Source: a virus. Taken from it: a DNA stretch of 31,183 nucleotides. The position numbers were made by a program, and so were the translations under genes. The notes under the pieces are model-generated. The model did no database searches. It was not told where the DNA came from and was given only the letters and a program-made list of their open reading frames with translations. Positions 13,616-23,800 of the stretch are shown here, one piece after another. The stretch covers positions 1-31,183 of the IMG/VR virus record IMGVR_UViG_3300013131_000159; one strand, written 5' to 3'. Each line of letters begins with the position of its first letter. Position 1 is the stretch's first letter.

Positions 13616-14512
13616 ATGAGTGACCTTGCAATTTTTAAAAACACAAACTTATCTTTACTGCAAAACGTTTCAGATGATCTGAACGAAACCCTATCCGGTT
13701 CTGGTGGTACAGTTAATCGCCGTATCAGCATCAAAGGTGGTCTGTTCCGCGAAATGATCAACGGCAAAGAAGTACGCAGTATTGAAGATCGTGCTTTGAA
13801 TGTGGTGATTGTCAAAGCCGCACCCATTCATAGCATTTACTTTGCAGGTGAATATGTTGAGGGTCAGGTTTCAAAGCCGACCTGCTGGTCATCTAACACG
13901 CAAACGCCTGATGCTTCTGTGCCAGAAGAGAATCGTCAAGCCGAGCGATGCATGGACTGCCCTCAAAATGTTAAGGGTTCCGGTGCAGGTGAAAGCCGCG
14001 CTTGTAAGCGTAAGCAGCGTGTTGCCATACTTCTTGATGGCGTTATTGAGAAGAAAGAAGTTTACCAAGTAGAGCTTCCGGGCCAGTCGGTATTTGGTGA
14101 AGCCGAGAATGGCAAAATGCCTTTGCAGGCTTACGGTCGCTATCTCAAAGCACACAACACCCCTGCAATCGCCGTGGTAACTGAGATGCGCCTTGATACT
14201 GCTACGTCTACGCCAAAACTTATTTTCAAAGCGGTGCGTCCGTTAGAAGAGGCAGAACTTAAGTCGGCGATTGAAGCACAGACAAGTGAGGAAGCAGCGC
14301 GAGCAGTTACTCTAACTGTGTCTCAAACTGATGGTGTAATGCCTGTTACTATTTCTGACGAGAAGAAGATCATAGAAAACAAAGTAGCCAAGAAAACTGC
14401 ACCTGTTGCTGAAGAAGCGGTTGTAGAACCCAAAAAGGTTGCTAAAAAATCCGTTCCTGAAGTCAAGGAGAAGTCTGACCTTGATGCTATTGTAAACAAC
14501 TGGGACGATTGA
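13616..14512 (+). CDS. Candidate ssDNA-binding protein with zinc-type cysteines and acidic tail
   Basis: The 298-aa protein has a beta-rich core (residues about 35-200). Four cysteines, C90, C112, C115 and C130, sit in a spacing suited to one zinc ion (CX21CX2CX14C). Residues 245-285 are a Lys/Val/Ala/Glu-rich linker with repeated VAKK-type units, and the end, SDLDAIVNNWDD, is acidic with a hydrophobic residue, as in SSB and T7 gp2.5 tails that recruit replication partners. The position directly before the primase-helicase supports an SSB role. No OB-fold can be proven by eye, so the name is an inference. A strong AAGGAG ribosome site precedes the ATG, suggesting high expression. Confidence 0.72.
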   Translation: MSDLAIFKNTNLSLLQNVSDDLNETLSGSGGTVNRRISIKGGLFREMINGKEVRSIEDRALNVVIVKAAPIHSIYFAGEYVEGQVSKPTCWSSNTQTPDASVPEENRQAERCMDCPQNVKGSGAGESRACKRKQRVAILLDGVIEKKEVYQVELPGQSVFGEAENGKMPLQAYGRYLKAHNTPAIAVVTEMRLDTATSTPKLIFKAVRPLEEAELKSAIEAQTSEEAARAVTLTVSQTDGVMPVTISDEKKIIENKVAKKTAPVAEEAVVEPKKVAKKSVPEVKEKSDLDAIVNNWDD

Positions 14513-14700
14513 GCTTTGAGGGAACGCGCACACGTCGGCTCGGCGACGTTAAATAGCCTGTATTCTATGTCAATAGAAGCTCCATGTACCGTGCGTTAGT
14601 ACCTCACCTTTTACGGACGACTAGACTGACGGGTTGAAAAGGGTGTGCCGCCGCAGACACCCCTGTCGTCCGACCTTTCTCTGCGGTTGCTAAGGCGGCT
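14513..14700 (+). ncRNA. Structured non-coding leader upstream of primase-helicase
   Basis: This 188-nt gap, the largest in the window, is G/C-rich and folds well by eye. In the 5' domain, GAGG (14518-14521) can pair with CCTC (14602-14605) and CGCAC (14527-14531) with GTGCG (14591-14595). These enclose hairpins ACGTCG/CGACGT (14532-14549) and TTCTAT/ATAGAA (14563-14578). In the 3' domain, CGGACGAC (14614-14621) pairs perfectly with GTCGTCCG (14665-14672), enclosing GGGTGT/ACACCC (14641-14662). The apical loop can pair with CTGCGG (14681-14686) or GGCGGC (14694-14699), next to the start codon at 14701. It could be a translational switch, a stable phage RNA or a replication origin. No known RNA family was recognised. 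Confidence 0.6.
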
Positions 14701-17550
14701 ATGACAAAAGACTTTTTATCAGCAGTATTGGGGGACACAGGGTTCTACTGCGTGGTGGGGCTTAAGCAAAATGAATCCAAGACGGTTCAGAAGTTTTACG
14801 ACACCATTGATGAAGTAGTAGAAGCAGCACAAAAATTAAACGATGAAGGATTTGATGCTTACTATGGGCTAGCAACTTTTACAGACAAAAAGTCTCGTAA
14901 AAATGACAACGTATCTCAGTTGCGTTCTTTGTTTCTCGACCTTGATTGTGGTGTTGGCAAGGACTATGAAACTCAAAACGATGCGATTGTAGCACTACGC
15001 GTTTTCTGTAAAAAACTTGGGTTGCCTAAACCCATGCTTGTTAATTCAGGGCGTGGTGTTCATGTTTACTGGCCTTTGACTGCGCCTGTTAGCCGAAACG
15101 AATGGGTTAGCGTGGCAGAAAATCTTAAAGCTGCTTGCCGTTTACATAACTTAAAAGCTGACCCTGCCGTTACTGCAGACTCGGCACGAATTTTACGGGT
15201 TCCAGGCACACTAAACTATAAGGACAACCCGCCAAAAGAAGTTAATGTGCTTGGCTCTATGGGGGTGCCTTTTGAGCTACCAGTAATTATTGAGCTACTG
15301 AGACAGGTGTCTGGTGGTAAGAAGCCTTACGTACCCCGTGAAATGGATCCCCTCACGCAAATGCTGGCGGGTAGTTATACAAGTCGGTTTAAGACTATTC
15401 TTATAAAGACTCAAGCTGGTCGGGGTTGCGCTCAGATAGCGAAAGTTATTAAAGAGCAAGAAACAATTAGCGAACCTATGTGGAGAGCCGGACTTTCTAT
15501 CGCGGCATTTTGCGTTGATAGAGAAAAAGCAGTTCATCTCATATCCAACAAGCACCAAGAATACACACCGGAGGGCACTCAGGACAAAGTAGATTTAATT
15601 AAAGGCCCGTATACGTGTGCAAAGTTTGAGGAATACAACCCCGGAGGGTGTGAGGACTGCCCTAATAAAGGAAAAATTAAGTCTCCCATATCACTAGGCC
15701 GTGAAGTTATTGAAGCTAGTGAAGAAGATAACATTGTAGTAGCACCGCCTGTGGCTGCTTCAGCTCCCTCGCAAACATATCAAATCCCTAAGCTACCGCA
15801 CCCATACTTTCGGGGCAGGAAAGGTGGGATATTTGCACACACAAAAAACAAAACAGGGGACGACATTGAAGTTTTAATTTACCACAATGATTTATATGCT
15901 TTACGCCGTATAAGAGATCAAGTGCTAGGTGAGTCGTTGATGTTGCGTCTGCACTTACCGAAAGATGGGGTACGAGACTTTACGGTTCCCCTTACCGCTA
16001 TTCTTGCAAAAGATGAATTTCGCCGTTACTTTGCCGCGCAGGGCGTGGCTGCTATGAACTTGGATGGGCTTATGGAATATGTCACAAAGTGGGTTAATCA
16101 TTTACAAATGGAAACTGTGGCTGATGATGCCGTAACACAATACGGGTGGACAGGTGATATCAACGATCCAAAATCTTTTGTAGCTGGTGAACAAGAGATT
16201 TTTGCAGATCGAATTGAGCTTAACCCAATATCAGGTAAGACTGCCTCTACGTATTCTTACTTTACGCCAAAGGGTACTTTGGATGGCTGGAAACAGACAA
16301 TTGAGTTTTTAAATCAGCCTAAATTTGAACTGCATCAGTATATGTTTGGAGTAGCGTTTGGTTCTCCGCTGATGTTTTTTACTCCAATTAACGGGGCTAT
16401 GTTCCATGCGTACAGTAAAGATTCAGGGCTAGGTAAGACCACGGCTATGTTGGCAGGGGCATCTGTATGGGGTAACCCTGATGAATTAGTTTTGTTTGAA
16501 AAGGATACCGTCAACACCAAAATGAACCGAGCAGAGGTATATCGCCACCTGCCGTTGTTCCTTGATGAGATGACTAACACCCATCCCAAAGACCTGAGCG
16601 ACTTTGGTTATCAGATACCAAGCGGCAAACAACGAAATCGGCTTGGACAGAATGGTAATACCGAACGCTATCGTGGTCTGCCTTGGAAACTTTCATCCGT
16701 TTCTACGGGTAACACCAGCATGATTGAGCGGATTAGTGGGTACAAAGCCCTCCCCAAAGCCGAAGCAGCTCGCATACTAGAGTATCGAGCCGTAAAAACA
16801 TTCTTTGGTGACAAGACACTTACCGATGAATTTAGTAGCAACATAAAAGAGCATTGGGGTCACGCTGGCCCGTTGTACATCCAGTACATATTAAAAAATT
16901 ACAATAAGGTTGTAGAACTATTTAACTCCGTGCAGAAATCGTTTGACAAAGCAGCGTCCTTATCCGCACCGGATCGGTTTTGGTCAGCCCATTGTGCAAC
17001 CACTTTGACGGGGTTGATGATCGCTAAAAAAGCTGGCTTGGTTAACTTTGATATTAAGGCTATAACTAAGTGGCTGCTTGACGTAGTTGAGTCAGCTAAA
17101 CGTGGGCTAGAAAATATGTCAGGCGATCCTGAAGCGATACTGACTGACTACCTTGCAGAACATTACACAAGCGTGTTGCGGATTAAGAGTACTGATGACG
17201 CAAGAGGTAAGACCACAGACATTGATCATTTAATTATCCCTGATGCATCACCGCGCCTTGCTATGGTGGCTCGGTACGAATATGACGTTAAGAAACTTTA
17301 TTTAATGCCAACACCGTTAAAACAATGGTGCGTAAAACATCAGATCAATTACTCTGGGTTTGTGGATGGGTTAAAGCGTGGTCGCACCAAAGCCAAGTAC
17401 GACAACAAGAGAATGGGCAAAGGCACACGGATGAATCTGCCCCCAAGTCCGGTCATAGTGATTGATTGCACCGAATTTATGAACGACGATACTGAGGATG
17501 TGATTGCCTCAACAGCAAATGAGAAAGAGATATTCGACTCTCAGGACTGA
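14701..17550 (+). CDS. Primase-helicase: AEP-type primase fused to P-loop helicase
   Basis: The 949-aa protein combines two activities. Residues about 60-175 form an archaeo-eukaryotic-type (RepB/PrimPol-like) primase: FLDLD (D80, D82), SGRGVHVYW (116-124, H121) and ARILRVPGTLN (162-172). A cysteine pair CEDC (317-320) follows and may bind metal. The C-terminal half is a DUF927-like helicase with Walker A SGLGKTT (575-581) and Walker B LPLFLDEM (D622, E623). Such fusions prime and unwind DNA at phage forks. The start is ATG 14701 with only a weak AAGG before it, lying within a region that can be base-paired, so translation may be controlled. It should work with the polymerase at 7932 and the candidate SSB upstream. 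Confidence 0.93.
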   Translation: MTKDFLSAVLGDTGFYCVVGLKQNESKTVQKFYDTIDEVVEAAQKLNDEGFDAYYGLATFTDKKSRKNDNVSQLRSLFLDLDCGVGKDYETQNDAIVALRVFCKKLGLPKPMLVNSGRGVHVYWPLTAPVSRNEWVSVAENLKAACRLHNLKADPAVTADSARILRVPGTLNYKDNPPKEVNVLGSMGVPFELPVIIELLRQVSGGKKPYVPREMDPLTQMLAGSYTSRFKTILIKTQAGRGCAQIAKVIKEQETISEPMWRAGLSIAAFCVDREKAVHLISNKHQEYTPEGTQDKVDLIKGPYTCAKFEEYNPGGCEDCPNKGKIKSPISLGREVIEASEEDNIVVAPPVAASAPSQTYQIPKLPHPYFRGRKGGIFAHTKNKTGDDIEVLIYHNDLYALRRIRDQVLGESLMLRLHLPKDGVRDFTVPLTAILAKDEFRRYFAAQGVAAMNLDGLMEYVTKWVNHLQMETVADDAVTQYGWTGDINDPKSFVAGEQEIFADRIELNPISGKTASTYSYFTPKGTLDGWKQTIEFLNQPKFELHQYMFGVAFGSPLMFFTPINGAMFHAYSKDSGLGKTTAMLAGASVWGNPDELVLFEKDTVNTKMNRAEVYRHLPLFLDEMTNTHPKDLSDFGYQIPSGKQRNRLGQNGNTERYRGLPWKLSSVSTGNTSMIERISGYKALPKAEAARILEYRAVKTFFGDKTLTDEFSSNIKEHWGHAGPLYIQYILKNYNKVVELFNSVQKSFDKAASLSAPDRFWSAHCATTLTGLMIAKKAGLVNFDIKAITKWLLDVVESAKRGLENMSGDPEAILTDYLAEHYTSVLRIKSTDDARGKTTDIDHLIIPDASPRLAMVARYEYDVKKLYLMPTPLKQWCVKHQINYSGFVDGLKRGRTKAKYDNKRMGKGTRMNLPPSPVIVIDCTEFMNDDTEDVIASTANEKEIFDSQD

Positions 17551-17752
17551 TAACGTTAACCCAGATGGGTTACAGTTTGTAATTGATTGGAAGAACTTGT
17601 CTATTGGTGCGTCTATTTTTATCCCTGCTATAAATACAACACATCTGATTAAAGAAATGCATCAAATAGCAAAGGATAAAAACATTAAACTTGAAGAAAG
17701 GATTTTAATTGATGGGGGCAAATGGGGTGTACGTTTCTGGAGGATCATGTAA
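17519..17752 (+). CDS. Small phage protein, 77 aa
   Basis: The frame from ATG 17519 overlaps the end of the primase-helicase gene by 32 bases. The product has a beta-strand pattern (LQFVIDWKNLSIGASIFIP), a helix (THLIKEMHQIAKDKNIKL) and a glycine-rich ending with GGKWGVRFWRI. From memory, similar short proteins occur near phage replication genes, and the WGVR-x-WR ending is typical, but no function is known. The ribosome site is weak, so coupling to the primase-helicase is likely. It is the last + strand gene before the terminator. Confidence 0.65.
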   Translation: MRKRYSTLRTDNVNPDGLQFVIDWKNLSIGASIFIPAINTTHLIKEMHQIAKDKNIKLEERILIDGGKWGVRFWRIM

Positions 17753-17761
17753 GATACCCTT

Positions 17762-17779
17762 GACAGAGTTGCTCCTGTC
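17762..17779 (+). terminator. Weak secondary stem-loop
   Basis: GACAG (17762-17766) pairs with CTGTC (17775-17779), followed by GCTTTT. It lies ten bases after the last + strand stop and upstream of the main terminator, and may act as an RNA-end stabiliser or auxiliary terminator. Confidence 0.35.
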
Positions 17780-17802
17780 GCTTTTCCTTCAAGTAGGTAT
17801 TT

Positions 17803-17831
17803 CCCCCGGTAGAGTTACCGGGGGGTTTTTT
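17803..17831 (+). terminator. Intrinsic terminator of the + strand early operon
   Basis: CCCCCGGTA (17803-17811) pairs perfectly with TACCGGGGG (17816-17824) around the loop GAGT, then G and six T residues (17826-17831). This is a textbook rho-independent terminator for + strand transcription. Read on the - strand, the stem is followed by AAATACC, not a U-tract, so it is not an efficient terminator for the converging late operon, whose last stop codon abuts it. Confidence 0.9.
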
Positions 17832-20800
17832 CAAAACTCTTCGTCTTCAAGGTCTTGCATTTCACGCAACGCCCTAGCCCGCTCGGTGGGGCTAAGCACG
17901 ATGCCGTGATACATGGTGGCAGTAGTTTTCATGTGCTGCTCCATTGACCGGAGGATAGTGTCAGCATCAATACCAACTTCTGGGTGCTTCTTATTGAAGT
18001 CCATAATTTCTTTCATCACATCACTAGCACCCTGCTGATCCCCAACTCGCGTAGCCATATAGTAATGGCGCAGAAGTTTGGTTTTGGTTTCCCCAATAGT
18101 CCGATCAACTCGTTTACGGTTGGCATTATCTTCCAACTGCCGAACATACTCGGCAGGAGCAAAACCAAATCCTTGAGCTATAGAGTTCCAAGGGCTTACT
18201 TCGCTGACAACCGGATCACCACGCAACGTGTTGGCTCCCTGGGTAGCGTATCGAACCCCTTTAAAAACGTTACCAATGGCTGAAGGGAGCATCTGCTCCA
18301 TACCCCGCATGAAGTCGCCTTCCTCAGTCCAAGTTTTAAAGCCACGATTCATACGCTCAGCCGAACCAATTACTGGGCCTCCCATTAAAACAAGCAGGCT
18401 GGCAATAGCACCTTGGTCACTTGGAGCCATAGAGTCGCGGAAAATTAAATCAGATAAACCAACACGATTAGAAATTTCTAATCCAGTCAGCGGATTGATA
18501 ATTCCTTTATATGGTAACTCGCCAATATATTTACGGGTAACAGTTTCAAAGTCATCTTCGTCATCACCCTTAAGGATGTTGTAGACCATCGCTGCAATAC
18601 CAAACATCGGTATGCCACGTACTCCGGCTAGCAAAGCAGCACTACCAAAAATACCACCAATTTGTGCCATAGCAGCGCGTCGAACGGCAGGGTCTGCATC
18701 ACCGTAAGCCTCCCGAGCAGTCTTAAACATCATGTAGTACATAGACGCACCGTACCGCTTGTACATGAAAAGAACTTTACCAATACCGGACTGAGCGATT
18801 GACGGCGCCGCCGCAGCAGAAATCCCACCGTTTGTTATCTCAGTCAGATAAATAGCGTTTTCGGCTGCGCGTTCTTCCATTTGTTGTTGAGTTAAACCTC
18901 GCTCGTTTGCTTCAGGTTTGTTCTTTAACCGTTGCAACTCAAGGTCATAAGCAGCCATGAGTGATATTTCACGGTTCATCCGCTCGCCGTGGTGAAACAT
19001 TGCACCGGATGCGGCATTAACTTGAGATAAAATATTCTTATCCCCCTGTTGAACATCCAGAATGTCGTACATCTGCGAACGGTTAAACTGACCATTTGCA
19101 CGGCCGACCCGAACTAAAGTTTCATACATCTTGACGTTAGCAGATAAGTTAGGATCGTCAAAGTTGTAATTATCCAGCGAGAACATCGCCTTCATTTTGA
19201 CTTTCTTTCCGGTTAAACCTTCTACCTCACGCTTAAACCCGCTACCCATATAAATGCGCGTAGCACGAGTAAATGCTTTAAATGCTTGTGCAGGGTTATT
19301 GCCTTTGCGGAAAGACAAGTACGGGTAAACAACTAAGGGTATTTGCGATAAGTTAATTAGGGCTGAAGATAAGTTAAACCCCAGCGTCATGTTAAATCCA
19401 AATGACGTAGCAATCTTAGACCACTGCGGGATGTCCGGACTCATGGCAAAGTCAGCGTGTTTAAATACTTCGTCTAAGTACGGACGCGCAATTTCAGGAC
19501 TGCCAGATGCACGGAAATCTTCTTCCATGCGTGTCTTTAACCTAGATAGTTTAGAAGCGTATTCAATATTAGCTAACTGCCGGGATATGCCATAAGCCCT
19601 TCGGCTCAGGGTATCTACAATGTCTTGGTTAAAACCAAGTGTGCCTTGGCGTCGATTAAATGATTGAGCAAAAGAAGATACAGGCATATTGGATAAAATT
19701 AGCCGAATTACCTGATCTTGGGTTTCGCTACCCACTTTGTTATTAGTGAGTATCTTCATTAACTGGCTGGCAAAAGAAGCAGATGGTGCGTTACGGTAAG
19801 CGTTCTTATCTAATTTGGAGAAAGCCTCCACATCGGATACACCTTCTTTACCATCTATATAGTCCATAAATTGTCTGCGTTCACGAGCAGTTTCAAACGT
19901 TTGAACGTACCGCTCAATGTTTCCTTTTGGCCCAGGCGCGTTGTAAGACAGCCAATAGCTACCTTGCCGCTCAAATGGATAATAAGGATCAAGCCCCGCA
20001 CGATCAGTTAACAGGTCAAAGAACTCTTTTTTGGCTCTGGCTGCTTGAGTCTTATCCGATACAGTCTCATCAATTTCTTTGCCCACGACCCGCTTAATTT
20101 CGTCATACATTTTGCTGTAGACTTTGGCTACATCGTTGTAAATTTGTTTACCTGCGGGAGTAAGTCTTTCATATCGTGACTTAAAATCGTCATAGTCTTT
20201 TAGTTCTTCTGGGTTCTTTTCGTACTGTTTCCTGTTGTTTAATGGATTAACCTGTGAGCGCGACGCTTCCAACGCCAAAACAGATGCAAGTTTGTTTTGC
20301 TCAGGATTTTTTGATGCCAGTTCTGAAAGAATTTTAATATCAGCTTCAAGTTTTTGGTTTCGTATAGATTCAGAACCAGACTTCTGCTCAATTAAAGCGT
20401 TAAGCTCTTTGGCTCTTGGCACGTATTTAGCCGAAACGTCTGCTAATGCGTTTAACGGAAGAACAGATAACAATCCACGGCGGAGTAAATCTGGTATTTT
20501 CATAGCCAGAACTTCGTGGAATTTATTTATTTTGTTGTTGTCCAGCACTCCAAATGACTGCGCCCGATCTAACATACCGTTAAACATCTTCTCAACTTTG
20601 CCGGGTTCGGTAAGTGCAGCAGCAAATAGTTTGCCAGCGTTACGACTTTCGGGGGCAGGGGAAAGGATAGACTCAATTAAAGCGTTAGCTTCAGTAAACG
20701 CACTCTGTATCGGCAACGGCTTAATTCCTACCATCTGACGCAGGAAGTTAGTTACCGTGCTTACAAACCGCTGCCATGCGGTAATCTTGCCACCCTTGGG

Positions 20801-23800
20801 GTTTATTGATGCTAACTTTTGTTGAAACTGTGGATTACTAAAGGCTTCAGCTACAAACTCATCAAGGCTTGTTGCGCCGTAAGCTGTGTCCAAAGATCCT
20901 TTTACATCGTCATAAAGTTGTTTGAGCTGTTTTGTAACCGGATGCGATGGGTTATCCAGCACATGAGAAGTAGCAGCGTGAGCACCTTCGTGCAGCAGAA
21001 CATGGGGAACCATGCCTGTTTTAGAGTCTAAGTAAATAGTATCTGTCTTAGGATCATAGTAACCAGGCGTTGCTTTGCCAGCATCGTCTAACAAGTTACT
21101 TTCTACAACGACACGTGTGCGTGGGTTGGTAGATGCTAATTTAGCCGCAAGTCGTGAAACAATTCCTTCGTTACGCCCGGCTAAAGATGTCATGGCGCCT
21201 AAAAAGTCGCCATCTTTTAGCATCTGCTGGATGCCAGGATGCAACGGGAAGCCAAGAGATACTATTTCGTTTTGCAACAGACGCTTCAGGTTTTTCTGTT
21301 CCTGTTGAGCGCGTTGCATTTCAATGTCTACTTGAGCAAATGCCTCTTCCTCTGTCTTGCCTTCCTTAATCAGTTCAACCATCCGCTTGGTATCTACGTC
21401 ACCGTAAACATATTGCAGCGTGGTTTCATTGATTGAGGTTTCAATATTGATAAGTGCCTGAATGTCTTTATCGTTTAATTTACCTTCTTCAAACTTAAGC
21501 ACGTACTTTTGCATTAAAAGTTTGGCATCATTACTTAAGTTTTTATTAACCCAGTTAAAAGCCAGCCGTGCATTAGCGCCGCTAGTACCACGGAAGAAGG
21601 CAGTCTCAATCGCACCCTCACCTTCGCGCCGGAAAAGTGGTGGGTCATATACAACGTCAAATGCTACGTTAATGATGTTGTCCACTACACGGGACATTTT
21701 GCCCATGTAAATGCGGGCAGCGCGGGCAATCTCATTTAACTTAGTTGGGGGTGCTTCCAGAAGCTCTTCAATCTTAACAGCATCAGATGCAGGGGTAGGG
21801 TCGGTCTTTTCAAAACTTGAATACCGTACGCTTTGCACTTCAGCAAAATTAGTTAACGGCCCTTCTTCCTCCACTACTTCCGGCTTTTCTTTTGCCGGAC
21901 GTCCACGCTTTTTAGCAGCTACAGGCTCAGCAGTTTCAGGAGCGCTCGGTGCTTTAGGCTCTTTGGGAGCGGCAGCTTTAGGCTTAGCAGGAGCAGGTTC
22001 TTTAGCAGGTGCAGTAGCAGTTGCTTTAGCACCTCTTTCAGCAGCTCCAGTGGCAGGTTTTCCAGCCAGTTGAGAAGCTGCTTCCGCCTCGATTTCAGCC
22101 ATTTCATCAGCAGTTAACTCCTCTTTTACTGCAGCGGGCTGCTTTCCTTTTCCAGTTTCAGTTGGAACAGCACCTCGCTCAGCACCGCCCAATCCAGCTC
22201 GTTCAGATGCCGCAGGTTTTTGGGCGGTAGGCTCTCGTCGTTTACCAGGAACTCCAGCGCCTTCTCTATCTGCTCCAGAGACAGTTTCTGCAATACTGCT
22301 TGGAACAGGTTTTCTTGCTTTTCCACTTGGCGCCTCCTTAACTTTAATACCACCCTTGGGGCCAAACATTTCACCTTGCGTAGCCAAAGCACCAAAAGCC
22401 TGGCCTGCAACAACTTCAACGCCCTGTTTTGTGGACAAAGAAAGATTAGGGTTAGCCCTAACCTGTTGAAGAACTTTACTTACGGCAGCCGCATCTTGCG
22501 GATTAGCCATATCCTTATTAAGAAGTTGCCGATAGAACCCAGACTGCTTAGCTAATCCTGTGTTATCAAGAACTTCAGGGGTCAGAACCGTTGTAAACTG
22601 TGGCTCAACTGAACCTACTTCTTCGGCAGGGGGAGCTATTCTCTTACCAATCCCAGGTATGCCCAACTGTTGAGGCTCACGGGCTTCTGTTTTTTCTGGA
22701 ATCTGCGCTTCTAATTCAGTAAGGCTAGTCCTAGTAATAGGGGCGGTAGGTGTTGGCCCTTTGATTTCTTCAGTAACTTCTGGCTCAGCGGCACGTACGT
22801 CATAAGCTCTAGCGATAAGTGCTTCTTCACGTGGTGTTAAGTTAAGGTTTGTTATACCAGCTCTACGCAGCTCCGCTTGAAACTTAGCCTCTATATTTTT
22901 AACTGCAGTATCTTCAATCACAGGAAGTAACAACGCCAGCCGTTGCTGCTCTGCCAATATCTCCCTGCCAACCTCCGTCCGTGCATCTGTTTCGGCTAAA
23001 GCAGATTCAAATCTTAATTTATTAAGTTCTGCTTTTCTTTGCTCAGGAGTGATATCTGCGTCAATTAATTCTCTAATTTGACGAGCTTCTAACTCGTCAA
23101 TCATGTCGCGGGTTGATGTATCCCGTGACGGTGCTTCTTCTTTTAACTCACTTATTGCCGGTTCTTTAGTAGGCAGGATATCCCCTAATAAGTCAGGCTG
23201 TGCTGCGCCAAACGTTTCCTGGAGACCAGCCTCACGGGCTTGCCGTGCCATAGCGAACTGCTCTGGCGATAGATTCCCTTGGACTAACTGTTCGGTCAAA
23301 CGGCGATCTTCTTTCCGTTCGCCTTGCTCTCTCATGTACTTGTCGTACTGTTCTTGTGTAGCCGCAACCGATCCGTCGGGTAAAGCTACCGGGGTAAAAG
23401 GCTTTTGGTCGTACCCAAGAAGTGCCGTTTCGGCTTTTTTTTCTGGTTCTTTTTCTGGCTCTTTACCTGCGTCACGGGCTGCTCGGTAGGCTTTTCTTCC
23501 TATGGTCAGGTCAACCAGCATACTTGCCAGCGCACCTGCACCAGCACCATAAGCTCCCTCCTCACCAGCCCCAACCAAAAGTTCTTGCGATGGGTCGTAA
23601 ACACCTTGGGCAATAAGATTTTGGGCTACTTGCTGAGCCGCTTCAGTTGCACCTTCAACCCCACCTTTTACAAACGCTCTAGTAATTAGGGTTTTCCCTA
23701 TTTTTAAATTTGGTGCAACTATATCTAAAAGGCCGGGGCCGATACCCATAGCGGTTGCCATAGCCCGCTCATCACTTGTTACGCCTTTCGCCTCAGCTCT

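Noticed and set aside
14615-14640. Resemblance to group I intron R element (GACTAGAC...GACGG) and to a hammerhead core (CTGA...GAAA)
   Set aside because: No matching S element or P3/P7 pairing is present, no interrupted gene flanks it, and the hammerhead CUGANGA core is not matched.
17709-17909. A + strand frame running across the terminator region
   Set aside because: It spans the strong terminator hairpin and overlaps the end of the giant late gene; no ribosome site or family pattern.
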